From Adiantum capillus-veneris (lineage: Eukaryota > Streptophyta > Polypodiopsida > Polypodiales > Pteridaceae): a DNA stretch of 64,000 bases. The stretch is taken from assembly GCA_014529385.2 (NCBI GenBank), contig CM043950.1, forward strand, positions 76,053,435 to 76,117,434, given 5' to 3'. The translations under genes and the position numbers were made by a program. Positions 1 through 11,636 of this stretch are shown piece by piece (the first letter of the stretch is position 1; each line of letters starts with the position of its first letter). Below the pieces are notes generated by a model. It was not told where the DNA came from, made no database searches, and saw only the letters and a program-made list of their open reading frames with translations.

Positions 1-639
1 GGACACAAAATGTTTTGTATGTAAAGATCGCACTATTAAGCAACAAAATATGCGTCTCAAGACATATGAGGAAAAGAAGGAGGAGGCAAGTCCCTCGAGC
101 AAATAGGGATACGTGACCTATGAGACCGAATTACAATTGAAAATATGCTTTTGGAATTGTAATGGATACCCATGGAATGCAAGGGTCACTAGGAAGAAGA
201 TGGGGTGTAGGAGGGCCTCTCTATTTGCCATGAGCTTATGGAGGTGATTAACATTTTGACAAATAGGTGCATGCCATGTGTGCAAGAATGGTGGGTGTGT
301 AAGAGATGTGTAAGTGTGGTCAAAGGATGCACTTTTTCTCCCAAAAAGGAGGAGGAAAATTTTATGATTTTTGGCTTTTCATAACTCCCACATTTGATCT
401 TTGAATTGAGCAGAGATCATAGATCCGCAATCTACATGTCAAGCTCTTTCTATAGATATGCTACATGCTATGGTTTTATCCGTTAGATTTTAAATTTCAT
501 TTTGAGGGGAAGCTTTGAATTCAAATAAACTAGACGTTTTGCATGTTTGAATTCAAAATATGTCCTTTGATTAATTTCTTAATACAAAAGGTTTGACTTC
601 CTTAAATTGCCAAATAAAGAGGCTCTCCTAGACCCCATT

Positions 640-1306
640 CTCTTCCTAATGTTGGCATTGATGAACTAACAAGCAAAGCCGATGTGGTACTTCTTGTTGA
701 AACTTGGGAGCATGATACACAAAGGATTAACGGCTTGGAGGATTACAATGTACATTCATTGATGTGGTCAAAGAATCGCAAGCAACGAAGAGGACAAGGA
801 GGGGTAACATGTATGATTAAGAAATGATTGGAAGATTTTGTATCATTTGTGAAAGATGACAAGTACAAACTTTATGTTTGGATGAAAATCATGACATCAA
901 AAAGAGCACCCATTTTTGTAGCCGATTGCTATATTCCTCATCATGATTCTCCCTTTTATGCTTGAATGGATAGAGATCAGCCATTTTTTGACTTAGAAGA
1001 GAAAATTTCTTATTTCAAAGGTGAAGGTGATGTTATTGTATTTGGGGATATGAATGCTCGCACAAAGACATTGCAACATGATACTCAACAATTTGATATG
1101 CCATACATTTCAAAGGACTTGGAGGAAGTTCACTTGCATGATCGTACTTCAATGAATGAGAAAGAGGATCACTATGTAAAGTTACTTTTACACATGTCTA
1201 ATAGCATGGGTATAATCTCAGCCAAAGGAAAGAGAAATTATCACTATGTATGGATTTCAAACGGGCACCAATGTACATCGAAGTGGTTGAACAAAAAATA
1301 TGGATG
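640..1306 (+). pseudogene. LINE endonuclease domain, broken
   Basis: This is the apurinic-type endonuclease/exonuclease/phosphatase domain that nicks target DNA for LINE integration. It starts at about 660 with a DVVLLVETWEHD segment, the usual beta-strand carrying the catalytic Glu. A stop at about 825 and another at about 963 interrupt the frame. The open part from 966 contains FGDMNART at about 1,046-1,070, equivalent to the GDFN motif. The terminal SDH-type motif is not visible before the stop near 1,306. Its natural N-terminus lies at 142-200 and is separated by roughly 430 bases of unrelated DNA. It is followed at a natural distance by the RT region on the same strand. Confidence 0.72.
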
Positions 1307-1633
1307 ACAAACCTTCAATATGATACACCATTGAAAACTAAATTGGAAGCTTTCAAGAAAGCTATTTGTTCTTGTGCCGATGAATGCTTTTCCATAAAGC
1401 ATCTCCATGGTATCAACAAAGATATATAATGCAAAAGGTGGTTTGATAAAGAATGTCAAGATTCTCTAAAGTCCTTGATAAAACTTGATGCCACTAGAGA
1501 CAAAGACAACTATCAAAGTCATTTGCATACATACAAGGCATTGATTAAAAAGAAGAGAAGAAGATGGGAAGTAAAGCAACAACTTTTTCAAGTCCAAGAA
1601 AAGGCACATGCATGTGGAAGATTTTGAAGAAAC

Positions 1634-2540
1634 TTGAGGGACAAGCCGGTTGATAATTTTGGTAACTTGAGTCTTGTGGATATGTACACACATTGTAGGC
1701 AATTATATGAGCAAGCAAATGCTGAAAAAATACCATTTTGTGGTTCACTCCCATGTATGACCTCTTTTTTTACTATTGAGGGTGTATGCGGTGGGCTTGA
1801 AAAGTTAGCCACTTGCAAAGTGGGAGATCTTCAAGGTATCAAGCCGGAGATGATCAAATGGACGAGAGATTTTACCCATGAGTGGATGTGTGATATGTTC
1901 AACCTTGCACTTCAACATGGTATGCCTTATGATTGGAGTACTAATTGGGTTAAGCCTCTGCATAGAGGGGATGTAAAGAATGTAAACAACTACCGGCCTA
2001 TAATGATTGGGTCTCTTATGGCGAAGTTGTTTGGGTGCATAATGAAGATGAAATTGAGTGATTTGGCTGAAGAGAATGACAAGCGTGCAAAGGGACAAGC
2101 GGTTTTCGTCGATGCCATAGCACCATTGATTATCTTGTCACTCTTCGTGTTCTCATGGAGGAGAGTTGGTTGAAAGGAAAGCGATTGTATTACTGTTTTG
2201 TGGACTTTAAGGAAGCCTTTGATATGATTCCACGTAACAATTTGTGGAGAAGGATGGAAGAACTCCAAGTGCCAAATGAGTTTATGCTTGCGGTTTCTTG
2301 AATCTATGAGAATGTGATTTGTCAATTGCGCATGGGAAGATAAATTTTAGAAATTTTTGTAAGCACTATTGGGGCTAAACAAGGATGTCCAATGTCACAA
2401 ACTCTCTTTGGTCTATGCATCGATCAATTGGAACAAATGGTACTTGACTTTATGCAAGAAGAAGGCATTGAAGAGGTCAATATTTGCAATGTGGTAATCA
2501 TGCTTTGTTGTATGCGGATGGTGTAATGCTTCTAGAACAC
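1634..2540 (+). pseudogene. LINE reverse transcriptase domain, catalytic motif altered
   Basis: This is the reverse transcriptase that would copy LINE RNA at the nicked target. The open part 1,634-2,173 carries the NNYRPI and AKLFG segments of early RT motifs (about 1,985-2,035). After a frame change, VDFKEAFD (about 2,200-2,225) and KQGCPMS (about 2,378-2,398) follow, which are the A and B motifs. The catalytic YADD box at 2,511-2,522 reads YADG, so the second Asp is lost, and stops occur near 2,300 and 2,340. The motif order is normal for a LINE RT. Some changes could be sequencing errors, but the altered active site together with several stops argues for true decay. Confidence 0.78.
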
Positions 2541-2666
2541 TCTTTAGAAGATGCACACAAGCTATAGTTGTCCTTGAGAACTTTTGCTTGTACAGTGGGC
2601 TAATTGTTAATGAATCCAAAACAAAGGTTATGCTTGTGAAAACCAACCATAAGGAGAAGCCATGCA

Positions 2667-3120
2667 TTGTGTAAAAAATTGAGACACTTGAAGTTGTTGA
2701 GAGCTTTAGGTACCTTGGCCTTGAGGTTCCGTCCAATCATAAGTGGCATGAATGTGCTATGCGTTGTTTGGAAGCGGGAAAGAGAGCATATTATGCATTT
2801 GAGAACATGTGTAATGCGGGAAACATCAAGTGATGTATTTGTGACACTGGTTCTTCTTTATGGAGTTGAAGTGTGGGGCGGGAGCATCTCAAAGTTTACT
2901 TGGAAAGAGTTTGAGAATGTCCAAAAGCGTTTTTTTACAAACTTTCTCCAAGTTAAGACACAAACACCATATATGCTCCTACTTCTTGAGTCGGGATCTC
3001 TTCCAATTGAGGTTATGGACATGGAAAGGGTTGTGGAGTACATGATAAAGATGTGTCAAAACCCCTCACATCGACTTCCTACAATTGCATGGAAAGCAAG
3101 CAAAAAAGTTCAAAGGGCTT
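2667..3120 (+). pseudogene. LINE ORF2 C-terminal region
   Basis: An open stretch of 151 codons sits downstream of the RT on the same strand. It contains a VEVWGGSISK segment and ends with an LPIEVMDMERVVEYM segment, a pattern that I associate with the tail of plant LINE ORF2 proteins. Its start codon is only the first Met after a frame break, not a real start. It is best read as the end of the same decayed ORF2. The downstream (TC)n tract at 3,347 is not obviously a LINE tail. Confidence 0.55.
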
Positions 3121-3342
3121 AGCTTTTGGTCACATCTGAACTTGCTTCTCTCACATTTTCAGCCATAACTTAAACCTACACACTTTCCTCTGCCAACCAT
3201 AGTGTGGGCTCTCCATTGCGACTCTCATCACCACAATTTTGGAGCATCCAAAGTCACTCATCAGCCATACACATACTACATTACATGTAACTTTGGTCCC
3301 ATAGGTCATATTTGACCTCCGAGGACGATATAAAAATCTATC

Positions 3343-3346
<4 letters not shown>

Positions 3347-3397
<51 letters not shown>
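3347..3397. repeat. (TC)n microsatellite
   Basis: About 25 uninterrupted TC units. The read-through on the other strand gives an artificial Arg-Glu repeat. Confidence 0.97.
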
Positions 3398-3401
<4 letters not shown>

Positions 3402-5126
3402 GGTTGCTGCAAGTCGTTAGAATAAGAAAAAGAGGCAAGAAGATCTCACAGCGAGGAAGGCTCAAACATGGGCAGAGGTGCACTCCGAGTTTTCGTGCAG
3501 GGCTTCTCTCTCTCAAAGACAATTTGAACGTCAAGGTTGTCGAGCTCATTTACTTGAAGGTGAGGTGAAGATCCGCTTTACACAGGAGCAAAAGTCAATT
3601 TTTTTTATAAAAAAAATCAAAGGTTCAAAACTCTCCAATGCACGACACGTGGAGCTTGCTATTTCCTCAAATTTTAACCTGCATTATAAAGAGTATAGAT
3701 GATCAAATGCATCTTATACATTTGTGCTATTCTTCTTCATTTTCTTTCCTCTAGTGTTTTCAAGCCATTAGAGCCACTAGAAAAGCCTTTTTTTTTTTTT
3801 TAAAGACATTAGGAAAGCCTTTTTTTTTTTTAAATTTTAAAGCCATTAAAAAAGCCTTTTGTTTTGGCTATAAACTATATCCCTTCATAGCTTGGTATGA
3901 AAGGATTTATTTCATGCCTTCAATACTGGTGTGGAAAACTTGGATGGCTCATAAGTTGCAAGGATACATGAACTCTACTCTACAATTAAAAAATCTCAAA
4001 TTGACTAATCACCAGTGATAAAAATGCGGTGTCAATGACAATATTTATCTAAGGAGCTTCGACCCACAATTACATTCAAGGTCTATTGTCCCATATTTTT
4101 TTGCATAGGAAAGAAAGGAATGAGTGCAAGTATGTCCCTACGATCTTGAAAAAATTGTGGGACATGAGTATCTTACAAAGGCCACTTTGCCTGGTTTAAA
4201 ATGGGGAAAGAAAGGAGAGGCCATGTGATGATTGCGAAGGCATCTGCCAGATGAGGATTAGGGCACTCGATGGGTGAGGGAGGTTGCAAAGAGCTGGTGG
4301 CGATGGTGTCAGATGGCAGGGTTGCCGTGGTTGAGAAGGAAGGGAGGATGCAAGCTGCAGTTGTAGCTACACATGTTTTTAGATATTACAACATCCGCGA
4401 GGCATACTCCATGTATTTTGACTCTTCTCTCTGTGGACACTGCAAGGGTTCAAACTCCGTTTTGTAACTAGCTCTTTTACTAACAGAACCAACCCTTCAT
4501 GAGGAATTTCATGGAAGGAATCACTACAATAGACATGCATCCCCGACACACAAATCGTCCGCTGCTTCTATCTCAAGCATGTTTGGAAGTAAATAAACCT
4601 TCGAGTAGTTTAGGGGAGCCCTACAATGGCCAAATATGAAAAAAAGCACAGTGGAAAGTAGGGAGATGATCAGCATTATAGGAGAAAGAAGGGACTTTGT
4701 TGAGTGGAAATAAGCCCTAATCAACATTAAGTGCTCAGAGGGTGCTCACCATGGATTACCAGTTCCCCACGTCAACAACTTGATATACTTAGCAAGGAAA
4801 GATAAGGGATCTTTACATTTTGAATCTAAAGCACCTTTTTCTATCTACTGGATACTCAAGGCATAGGTAGTGCTTGAGGGTTACAAGTGGGACCTTCAGC
4901 GACCCCATGGTGGTGTTGCCTAAGGCCGTAACAAAAATTCAGAGATAAGTCGAAAGATCATTAACAACTTTTATGATGTAAATACCCCACGCTTGGAGTA
5001 ACACAACATTTTTTTTTTCAAGAACCCTTTGAAATTAGTCTCATCTTGAATCAAAGGATATTTGGCAAAAACATGGGTGCCCTTATTCTAGTGGATTGTT
5101 TCTTATTTTGGCAAAGAGCAAACTTG

Positions 5127-5129
<3 letters not shown>

Positions 5130-5173
<44 letters not shown>
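5130..5173. repeat. (GA)n microsatellite followed by a G-run
   Basis: About 17 GA units run directly into about ten G. The same arrangement of a purine dinucleotide tract next to a G-run recurs at 51,598-51,694. Confidence 0.95.
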
Positions 5174-6138
5174 ACAACAAGAATAGTGTAGTTCCTACTT
5201 ATCCTCCCTCCTAGCAGCAAATTGTTCTTCAGGAGTAGGACCTTCCAAGCACTTTGTACTTCCTTGCACATTCTCTCGATAGACCCCCTCAGTCTCGCAG
5301 GCAACTTTTGAATAGATCCTGAACACATATATGCATCTATCCCTCTAGCCTTAACCTTTTATCCTAGTTGGAAAATCCCCCAAACCACCTTCCAAAGAAA
5401 TACATTTACCCATTAGATGAAGGATGGCAGAATGTCATTACTACCATTTCATGCCTAGATTTTTGTTGGATGGAACAACGTAGGGTTCCCAAAGTGTTGG
5501 CTGGCTCTTTTAGATTATCTATTAGCCACAAGGAGAGGCTGAAAAACTCTACCCATACAAGGCACAAGTACTTAGAGGTGTATGTAGCTTTGGAAAATGG
5601 ATCTCAAGGGAGAAGACGTACTGGAGATCAAAGGTAGAAAAGCATACTTTTGAAGATGATTTTGACACTATTGCCAAAATTTCAGATGTATTGTGAAAAA
5701 CCCTTTAACAAGGTACTATATAAAATTTATTGAGCCATCGTTGTTAATTGCTTTCCCCTAGTTGTTGAGCTCTTCTTTGGACGCTCCCCTACCCGTGAAG
5801 CCAATCAATAGAGACACATAAGCCAGTTCGGCTAGCTGTCTTTTTGCCAGGATAACAGGGACCACCACTGTGCATACATTCTCCACCTCTACCCTCTTTG
5901 GGAGATGCATCTTAAGACATCCAAAAACCTTATCAGCGATGGCAATGTTCGTATGAAGTCGTTGACCTCTTCTTTGACCTTGACTCACCTTGTACCAACT
6001 CTTATTATAATGTTGAAGCTTTCTTTTCCAAGTGAATTTTATGCTCCTAGATCTCTACCAAAATTTTGGGTTGAGTACTGATAAACCCAGTACCCACCCT
6101 ACCTCAAGGGTCGGCAGATCCATCACTCGGAGCTCCCG

Positions 6139-6330
6139 AGGTGCCTGGGTATGCTAACCCCTATCCACCACCCTTGAAAGTTAGACTCTTTATGGCCATG
6201 ATGATCTCTACATATGATAGTCTACTTTGCTGAATATAGCTACCATAGTGTGAAGCTTGGTTTAAAATATGGGCATAAAGAGCCCAACTTTCATGGGTGG
6301 TGGAGTGGGGTCAACACACCCAGGCACCCA
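6139..6330. repeat. Imperfect inverted repeat (hairpin) with short direct repeats
   Basis: The arm at 6,139-6,194 is the reverse complement of 6,274-6,330 at roughly 80 percent by eye. Shared blocks include GTGCCTGGGT, CCACCACCC and CTCTTTATG. The loop is about 80 nt. Part of the loop (6,225-6,273) is repeated in direct orientation at 6,349-6,398. It could be a foldback element or a decayed MITE. No target duplication was recognised. Confidence 0.7.
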
Positions 6331-7204
6331 AGGATCCCACGACCATCGCTTTGTTGACTATAGTTTCCATAGTGCAAAACCTTGGTTCAAATTATGGGAA
6401 AACCTTCACATACCCAACATAAAGGCTTAGGGTATGCCCACACGGAGGGAAGTAACAATTATGAGTTACCCCTTCCCTCCTCCATTAAATGTACCTTAGA
6501 GCAGTGCACTTAGAGTTGGACATTTTACTCCCTTGTGTGTATGCATGAGGAGACATTCCATCAAGTGTCACTCGCTTCATTTATAGCAATTACCCCCTTG
6601 CATGGAGACCCCTCCTTAGGGTGCCCAGACTTAGGAAAGGGGGGGGGGGGGGGTAATTGTTTTAAATTACTCCCTCCCCCTTCCACTAACTACATCTCAT
6701 AGAAGTGCAACTATATTTTGGGCATCTTACCCCTCTCCTCCTCGTGTTTGTGCTTGAGCAGTAGTCACTTCTTATACTCTTAACAAATTACCCCTCCCAT
6801 GTGGGGGTACCTTAGCAAAAAAGAGGAGGCCCAAGACCTTATGTCGAAATTTGAAGGCCAACAAAAATTTGAGGAAAATTTGCACCTGAATAGGATAAGC
6901 CACTGAGGAAAGCTTATCAAGCTCTTCACTGCCTAGTAAATAGACAAACCAAAAAAGAACCTCCCTTAGGCAGCATGTGATCCTGCGATGTGATAGCCTT
7001 TGGCACTTAGAGCTTCAACCACAAACCACTTCCAACACTTGTAGCATGATGGCAAGCTACTCTTCTTTTGTACAGGTTCTCTTAATGAATGAATGAACAT
7101 TGAATAAGAATAACTAAGATGCATGGCCTTTTCCAAATGTGCATGTATGAATATTTATTTGGGTTCAATTGACCTCCTTCATCATCAAGCCTTTGAAAAC
7201 ACAG

Positions 7205-7830
7205 CTACAACTTTGATAGGTGCTCCACCCTTGAGCTAAAACATCCTATATTTTCCATAAACACCTTGGTGAACTTGTCCAAGTAGGGGCCAAATACCTT
7301 GTTCATCCAATCTTGAAAAGTAGCATAGGTGTTCACCAACCCAACTCGCATCCTGTGATAGCCAAAGCATCCCCATGGAGAGATGAATGTAGTCTTCAAC
7401 TGATCCTCACGAGCAATTTCTATCTATAAGTAACTTGAAAACCTGTCCATGGAGGAGTATCTCACATGGTTGGCCAACTTATTTAAGATCTCATCCTAAA
7501 ACAAAAACAGGTAGTGGTTCTTTTGGTTACTGCATTCAATGGCTTGTAGTCGATGGACACCCACCGTTTTCCATTCTTCTTAGGAGTGATAATCACTAGG
7601 AAAACCCACTATGACTCCTTTACGAGATATATAATACCTGCATCTAACAGTTGGGTGATCTCCTGCCAAAGGGATTTCTTTTGAATTTTCCCCAATCTCT
7701 TTAGCTTCTGTGCTTTTAAATTGTACCCCTCCTTGAATACTATCTTGTGCTCAACACCCTTTGCTCCTCACAAATCCTTGTATTCCATCACAAATAGATT
7801 CAAAGGAGGCACACAATAGGGCATAGTAAT
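7205..7830 (-). pseudogene. Ty3/gypsy reverse transcriptase fragment
   Basis: Read on the minus strand from about 7,830, the fragment shows a segment like the RT entrance (EYKDL, then EHKIVFKEG), followed by QLLDAGIIY, VIITPKKNGKRWVSIDYK and, after frame breaks, LKTTFISPWGCFGYHRM, ATFQDWMNKVFGPYLDKF. These match the order of gypsy RT motifs 1 to 4. The YxDD box reads FMENI at about 7,240-7,255, so the catalytic pair is lost. There are several stops, and no protease, RNase H, integrase or LTRs were found next to it. It is an isolated, dead fragment. Confidence 0.82.
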
Positions 7831-8043
7831 CTCTCTCTCATGCTTGCTAAAATTTTGCTCAACATATTGGCTATCTCTTCCACACCTATGAACACGTCTA
7901 ACCACTAGTTTTCACCTTTGAATCAACACAAAAACGCTTGCATACACCCATTTTGATACACTGATGCACGCCCATGCTTTTTGGGAAGCTCTAGAAAGTA
8001 TCAAGCACCCAAAAACTCTTCTCCACACCAAAAATACATAAAA

Positions 8044-8045
<2 letters not shown>

Positions 8046-8087
<42 letters not shown>
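8046..8087. repeat. (CT)n microsatellite
   Basis: About 21 uninterrupted CT units. Confidence 0.97.
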
Positions 8088-8091
<4 letters not shown>

Positions 8092-8196
8092 ACATGGACC
8101 TCGGTTCGGTGTTGCACCCAAGCACACCAACAACACAAACACCAAGCAAAGCACATGACTACAAAATAAAGAAAGGGGAGGAGGGAATTGACGCTA

Positions 8197-8199
<3 letters not shown>

Positions 8200-8230
<31 letters not shown>
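8200..8230. repeat. Homopolymer of about 31 G
   Basis: An uninterrupted G tract gives artificial poly-Gly frames. Its exact length is unsafe because such runs are error-prone in sequencing. Confidence 0.9.
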
Positions 8231-8231
<1 letters not shown>

Positions 8232-8871
8232 GGCAAGATTCTTCTTGCAAAAACTTATGGAGCCCCCATGGCTTGTACAAAGAAATCTTTTTCTTCACCG
8301 GTTCCCAACTCTCCTTAGCAAAAAACCCTTTACAATACTAAAAAAACCCTCCATAGGGAGTCTTACTTTCCCAAAAATAGAAACAAGGTGATGTCTTTTT
8401 GCTCATTCAACTCAAGGGAGCTTCTCTTTTGAATTGGGAACCCATTTCACGTGTTTGGCACCCATTTTAGTATATTTTGATAGGGGGCTAACACCTCAGC
8501 ACTCTTCTCTCACTTCACCACATGAGAATCATCCTCTTGATCCGTTAGGGGATGTCACGGTGCTGTGACAAGCCCTTTGGGTGTTTTTTCCTCTAATAAA
8601 ACATTTGGCTCATTTGTGGGTGCCGTGAGAACTAAATAACAATGCTACTCCTTCCAACCCTTTGCTACTTTTCTCATTACAAGCCACTTGTCTACATGAG
8701 CCTTCTCGAATCATTTTATCAATTTATTCTTTGCATTTGAAAGGTTAAGTCACAAGTCATTTCGGCCACCATTGTCTATCAACATTGTTAAATACTGCTT
8801 TAATGTCTACAAGTAGTGGACTTAAGTACATCAAGGATGCCAATATTAGAACCACCATATTGCATATACAC

Positions 8872-9103
8872 CAAGTGAGGCAATTTGCAAGACACATTAT
8901 GCACAATAACGATAGTATCATATTCATGGTGTATATTGCATATACACCAAGTAGGACTATCAAAACATCCACATGTCACTTTAACCACTTGTTTTGATAT
9001 GAGGCAATTTTCAAGACACATTATGCACAATGACGAGAGTATCATCTTGTTTTGATATGAGGCAATTTTCAAGACACATTATGCACAATGACGAGAGTAT
9101 CAT
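8872..9103. repeat. Local tandem repeat, 58-bp unit
   Basis: Two head-to-tail copies (8,988-9,045 and 9,046-9,103) carry GAGGCAATTTTCAAGACACA and TTATGCACAATGACGAGAG. A third, more diverged copy lies at about 8,876-8,930. A separate block, ATTGCATATACACCAAGT, is also repeated at about 8,859 and 8,935. Confidence 0.85.
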
Positions 9104-9801
9104 ATTCATTGAGTGCAAAAAACTCACTGCAAGTTTTACAAGGCATTAGCTTTCATTGCAAGCGTATCATATAAAATGATTCAAAAAGTCACTGCAATTC
9201 ACTCCACTTTATGATGTTTATAAAGATAAATATAGGTTGTCCAAAATAGAGTCTCTCTCTCTTTTGCAATGGCTGCCAATAAGAGTGATAGTCTTTCTTC
9301 ATTTTGAACATAGATTAAAAAAACTCGTCAATGGGAGACTTGCATATATGACACTCCTTCGTATTCACCATGTTATGGATGAGACATGGTAAATGATACA
9401 TATGACCGCAGGCTAGTTTGTAGTGACCAATCTAGTTGCGAAAAAACTTCCTACAAATCAAGCAAGGACCCATAGTGTCTTTTGTGTAATTTAGAGGTGG
9501 TCACAATGTGTTGATGCTTGATCATGCTCATGATTGGTTGTTGTTGGTCCCACTCCTCCATTTCATGGTACTCACGTTGTTGGACGCATTTTCAACACCC
9601 CGTTTTTTCTAAATTTGTACATATGGACATGACGCACGATGTGAAAAGGGTGTGTGGGATTTATTTTTGTGGGGTTTTAGGCTTGCTTTAACAAGAACAT
9701 ATACCTATAGGGAAAGTTTCTAGGGTAGCGCCAGCTGTCGAGTTACTGTAAGTGCCCGTAAGTGAGTTTTTTGAAGTGAGACTTATATATAACTAAAACT
9801 C

Positions 9802-10176
9802 ATGTACAAACTTAAAACAAATTCAGCCAAAGTTCATAAATGTTTAGCTTATTGTGCCTCCTTGAAGCTTTTAAATGTAGTTTTTTGCCCTCGCCTTCGT
9901 GCCTTCTCTACGTGTAGTTGTATAGGGACAGCTCTTTGTTCGCAGCAGTTGTTTTACACAGCGGTGTGTAGAATCATGCTTAAAAGGGCATATGCAACTA
10001 AAAATAGAAAGGAAATGGAAAAACTCGAGATTCAACAAGCACAACAAGAAGAAAAAGAGCAAAAAAAAGAGAAAAAACAAGGTTTATTAGATTACCATCA
10101 TGGAGGAAGACAATGGCATTGTGGTCCCATACATTGTTGTAAAGCTAGGAATGTTACCTACTCATTCACGGATTGA
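9802..10176 (+). CDS. Unrecognised ORF with Lys/Glu/Gln-rich stretch
   Basis: This 124-codon frame has no domain that I recognise. Residues about 65-95 are charged and Gln-rich (EIQQAQQEEKEQKKEKKQ), which could form a short helix or coiled coil but is also typical of low-complexity chance frames. It lies just upstream of a retropepsin-like remnant on the same strand, so it may be the decayed gag side of the same element. There is no evidence that it is expressed. Confidence 0.25.
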   Translation: MYKLKTNSAKVHKCLAYCASLKLLNVVFCPRLRAFSTCSCIGTALCSQQLFYTAVCRIMLKRAYATKNRKEMEKLEIQQAQQEEKEQKKEKKQGLLDYHHGGRQWHCGPIHCCKARNVTYSFTD

Positions 10177-10239
10177 CTAAGGTACTTAGATGATTACAAT
10201 CAATTTAAATCTTTACCATCAGTGTCAAAATTGATCCTA

Positions 10240-10559
10240 CAACCCTTTCAAAGCTCATTTACAAGATTCCATGGAGCTATTAGTACGGCTACTAGGTTTG
10301 TGGAGCTTAAAGTACACATCAATGGATATGAGTGCCCATATACCTTTTTGTACTACCACCAAATGCCTCGTTTAATCAATTGATACTGGGCACGCCATGG
10401 AAACAAACATACAACATTCATATCCAATGGGCCAACAACCAGGTGCATGTCAAATCAGGGTCTCGAGTCTTGTATGCTCATTTTGCGTCCAAGGCAGATA
10501 ATAACAAAGACAAGAATGAAGCAATCGGGGTAACCAAAAACAAGAAACAATTCAACTAA
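10240..10559 (+). pseudogene. Retropepsin-like (retroelement protease) remnant, frameshifted
   Basis: The first frame gives HGAISTATRFVELKVHING. After a frame change near 10,335 a second frame (10,332-10,559) gives FNQLILGTPWKQTYNIHIQW. The pattern of a V-x-I-N strand followed by ILGTPW and an I-x-W strand is that of the C-terminal half of retroelement aspartic proteases. The DTG/DSG active site would lie upstream of 10,240 and is not seen. No RT follows. Downstream to about 11,150 are W-P-K-rich segments of unknown origin on the same strand. A gypsy or caulimovirus-like source cannot be separated from this fragment alone. Confidence 0.5.
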
Positions 10560-11353
10560 TGCAACCCACTGCAGCTATGGAAACTAGGGATAAATTTAAA
10601 GTTGTGGCTACAAAACTCCACTTCCTTCAAAGAAAGTTTTGAAGAAGCAATCTCCTATTTCAATGAGCACCTCAAAATGTGTCCCATCATGGAAAAAAAA
10701 ACCAAAACAAAGTAAATGTGGGTACCTAAGGGGCCCGCTGAACAAGTAATGTTTGTGCCAATCACAACAAAGACTATACAAAAGTTTTGGATACCTAAAG
10801 GAATCCCATGAGTTCATAAAATTTTTGTTTGGATTCCAAACGTTCGACTGCAATTTTCCAAATAGCACAAACAATATACTCCAGCAACCACGATAAATCA
10901 AACGGTAAAACGAGCTAATCAACTTCCAATTCCATGGATATTAAAAAACAAAAGAAGTTGGATACCAAGGCCCAAAGAGAGGTACCTACTTCCCACACAA
11001 CAATGGATTTAAAACAACAGGGACTAACAATAAAAACACTTGAACCAAGGGAGTCCAAAAGTCATGACCAACAAATGGCCACTACTTCTATCACAACTCT
11101 GAATTTCAGCCACCAACAAGAACCTTTGAAAATTTGTCAACAATGAATTATGTAACTACAACGCTTACTACATGGTATGTATTCTTTGACAACCACAGTC
11201 CTCATTGAAAGCTGACAAGCAATCAACTTAAGACTCGAGGCTCTTGCATGAAATCATTTATTCCATGCATTGACCACGTCTACGTATGTAGGGCCCCTTA
11301 CATGGCCTTGCATAAGGCACCACTTTATGGCCAAGCATAGCACAACCTCGATG

Positions 11354-11358
11354 ACACT
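11354..11358. other. Target-site duplication of Copia-1, left copy
   Basis: ACACT immediately precedes the left LTR and is repeated exactly at 16,528-16,532 after the right LTR. Five bases is the usual copia length. Confidence 0.93.
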
Positions 11359-11622
11359 TGTAGACATGTAGTAGTGTTAGTGTGTATATGCGCTTCACCA
11401 GGGGCACTTTTCTCCCACTGGGTTTTTCCCCCTGGACATCCGGTGTGAAAGGACACCTTATCTCTTAGGCTTTGTAGCTCTGAGTTTGTATACACTATTA
11501 TTCCAATTTAGAGAGATAGACTACAGCGATCTCGTACACAAGCTCTGTGTCTTCTCCTTCTTCATCTTCTTCCTACTCTGAGTTGTTGTCTTCCTCTGTT
11601 TCCTGTTTCATCATCTTCAACA
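11359..11622 (+). repeat. Copia-1 left LTR
   Basis: It begins TGTAGACATG and ends CTTCAACA, the TG...CA ends of an LTR. It lacks a 12-bp segment (GTTTCATATAAG-like) that the right LTR has near position 16,369. Confidence 0.96.
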
Positions 11623-11624
11623 AT

Positions 11625-11636
11625 TGGTATCAGAGC
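11625..11636 (+). promoter_or_regulatory. Copia-1 primer-binding site
   Basis: TGGTATCAGAGC lies two bases after the LTR and is complementary to the 3' end of initiator tRNA-Met, the usual copia primer in plants. Confidence 0.95.

Larger units (their letters stand above)
130..3120 (+). mobile_element. Decayed non-LTR retrotransposon (LINE-1 of this window)
   Basis: Translated pieces in order are an endonuclease start (FWNCNGYPWNA, about 150-190), the rest of an endonuclease (640-1,306), a reverse transcriptase (about 1,800-2,540) and a C-terminal region (2,667-3,120) that ends in an ERVVEYM-type segment. The order and strand agree with one ORF2 read left to right. The reading is broken by several stops and frame changes, so the copy is dead. 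No ORF1, poly(A) tail or target-site duplication could be identified. The clade was not assigned. Confidence 0.8.
3125..7200. other. No recognisable gene; simple repeats and short repeat structures
   Basis: Open frames here are short, overlap microsatellites or show no family features that I recognise. Positive content is two dinucleotide tracts, a G-run at about 6,640-6,655, an imperfect hairpin (6,139-6,330) and a loose direct repeat of about 150 nt (about 6,450-6,600 and 6,650-6,800) with repeated TTACCCCTTCC-like segments. The region looks like old, eroded repeat DNA. Confidence 0.5.
7835..9800. other. No recognisable gene; microsatellites and tandem repeats
   Basis: Short frames here coincide with the dinucleotide and G tracts, or with the local repeats at 8,857-9,103. 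I see no protein family. Confidence 0.5.

Noticed and set aside
3151-3549. 132-codon minus-strand frame with an Arg-Glu repeat
   Set aside because: The middle is the (TC)n tract and the flanks have no family.
10240-10559. Integrated plant pararetrovirus
   Set aside because: Only the C-terminal half of a protease is readable. There is no RT, movement protein or coat motif, so a viral origin cannot be supported.
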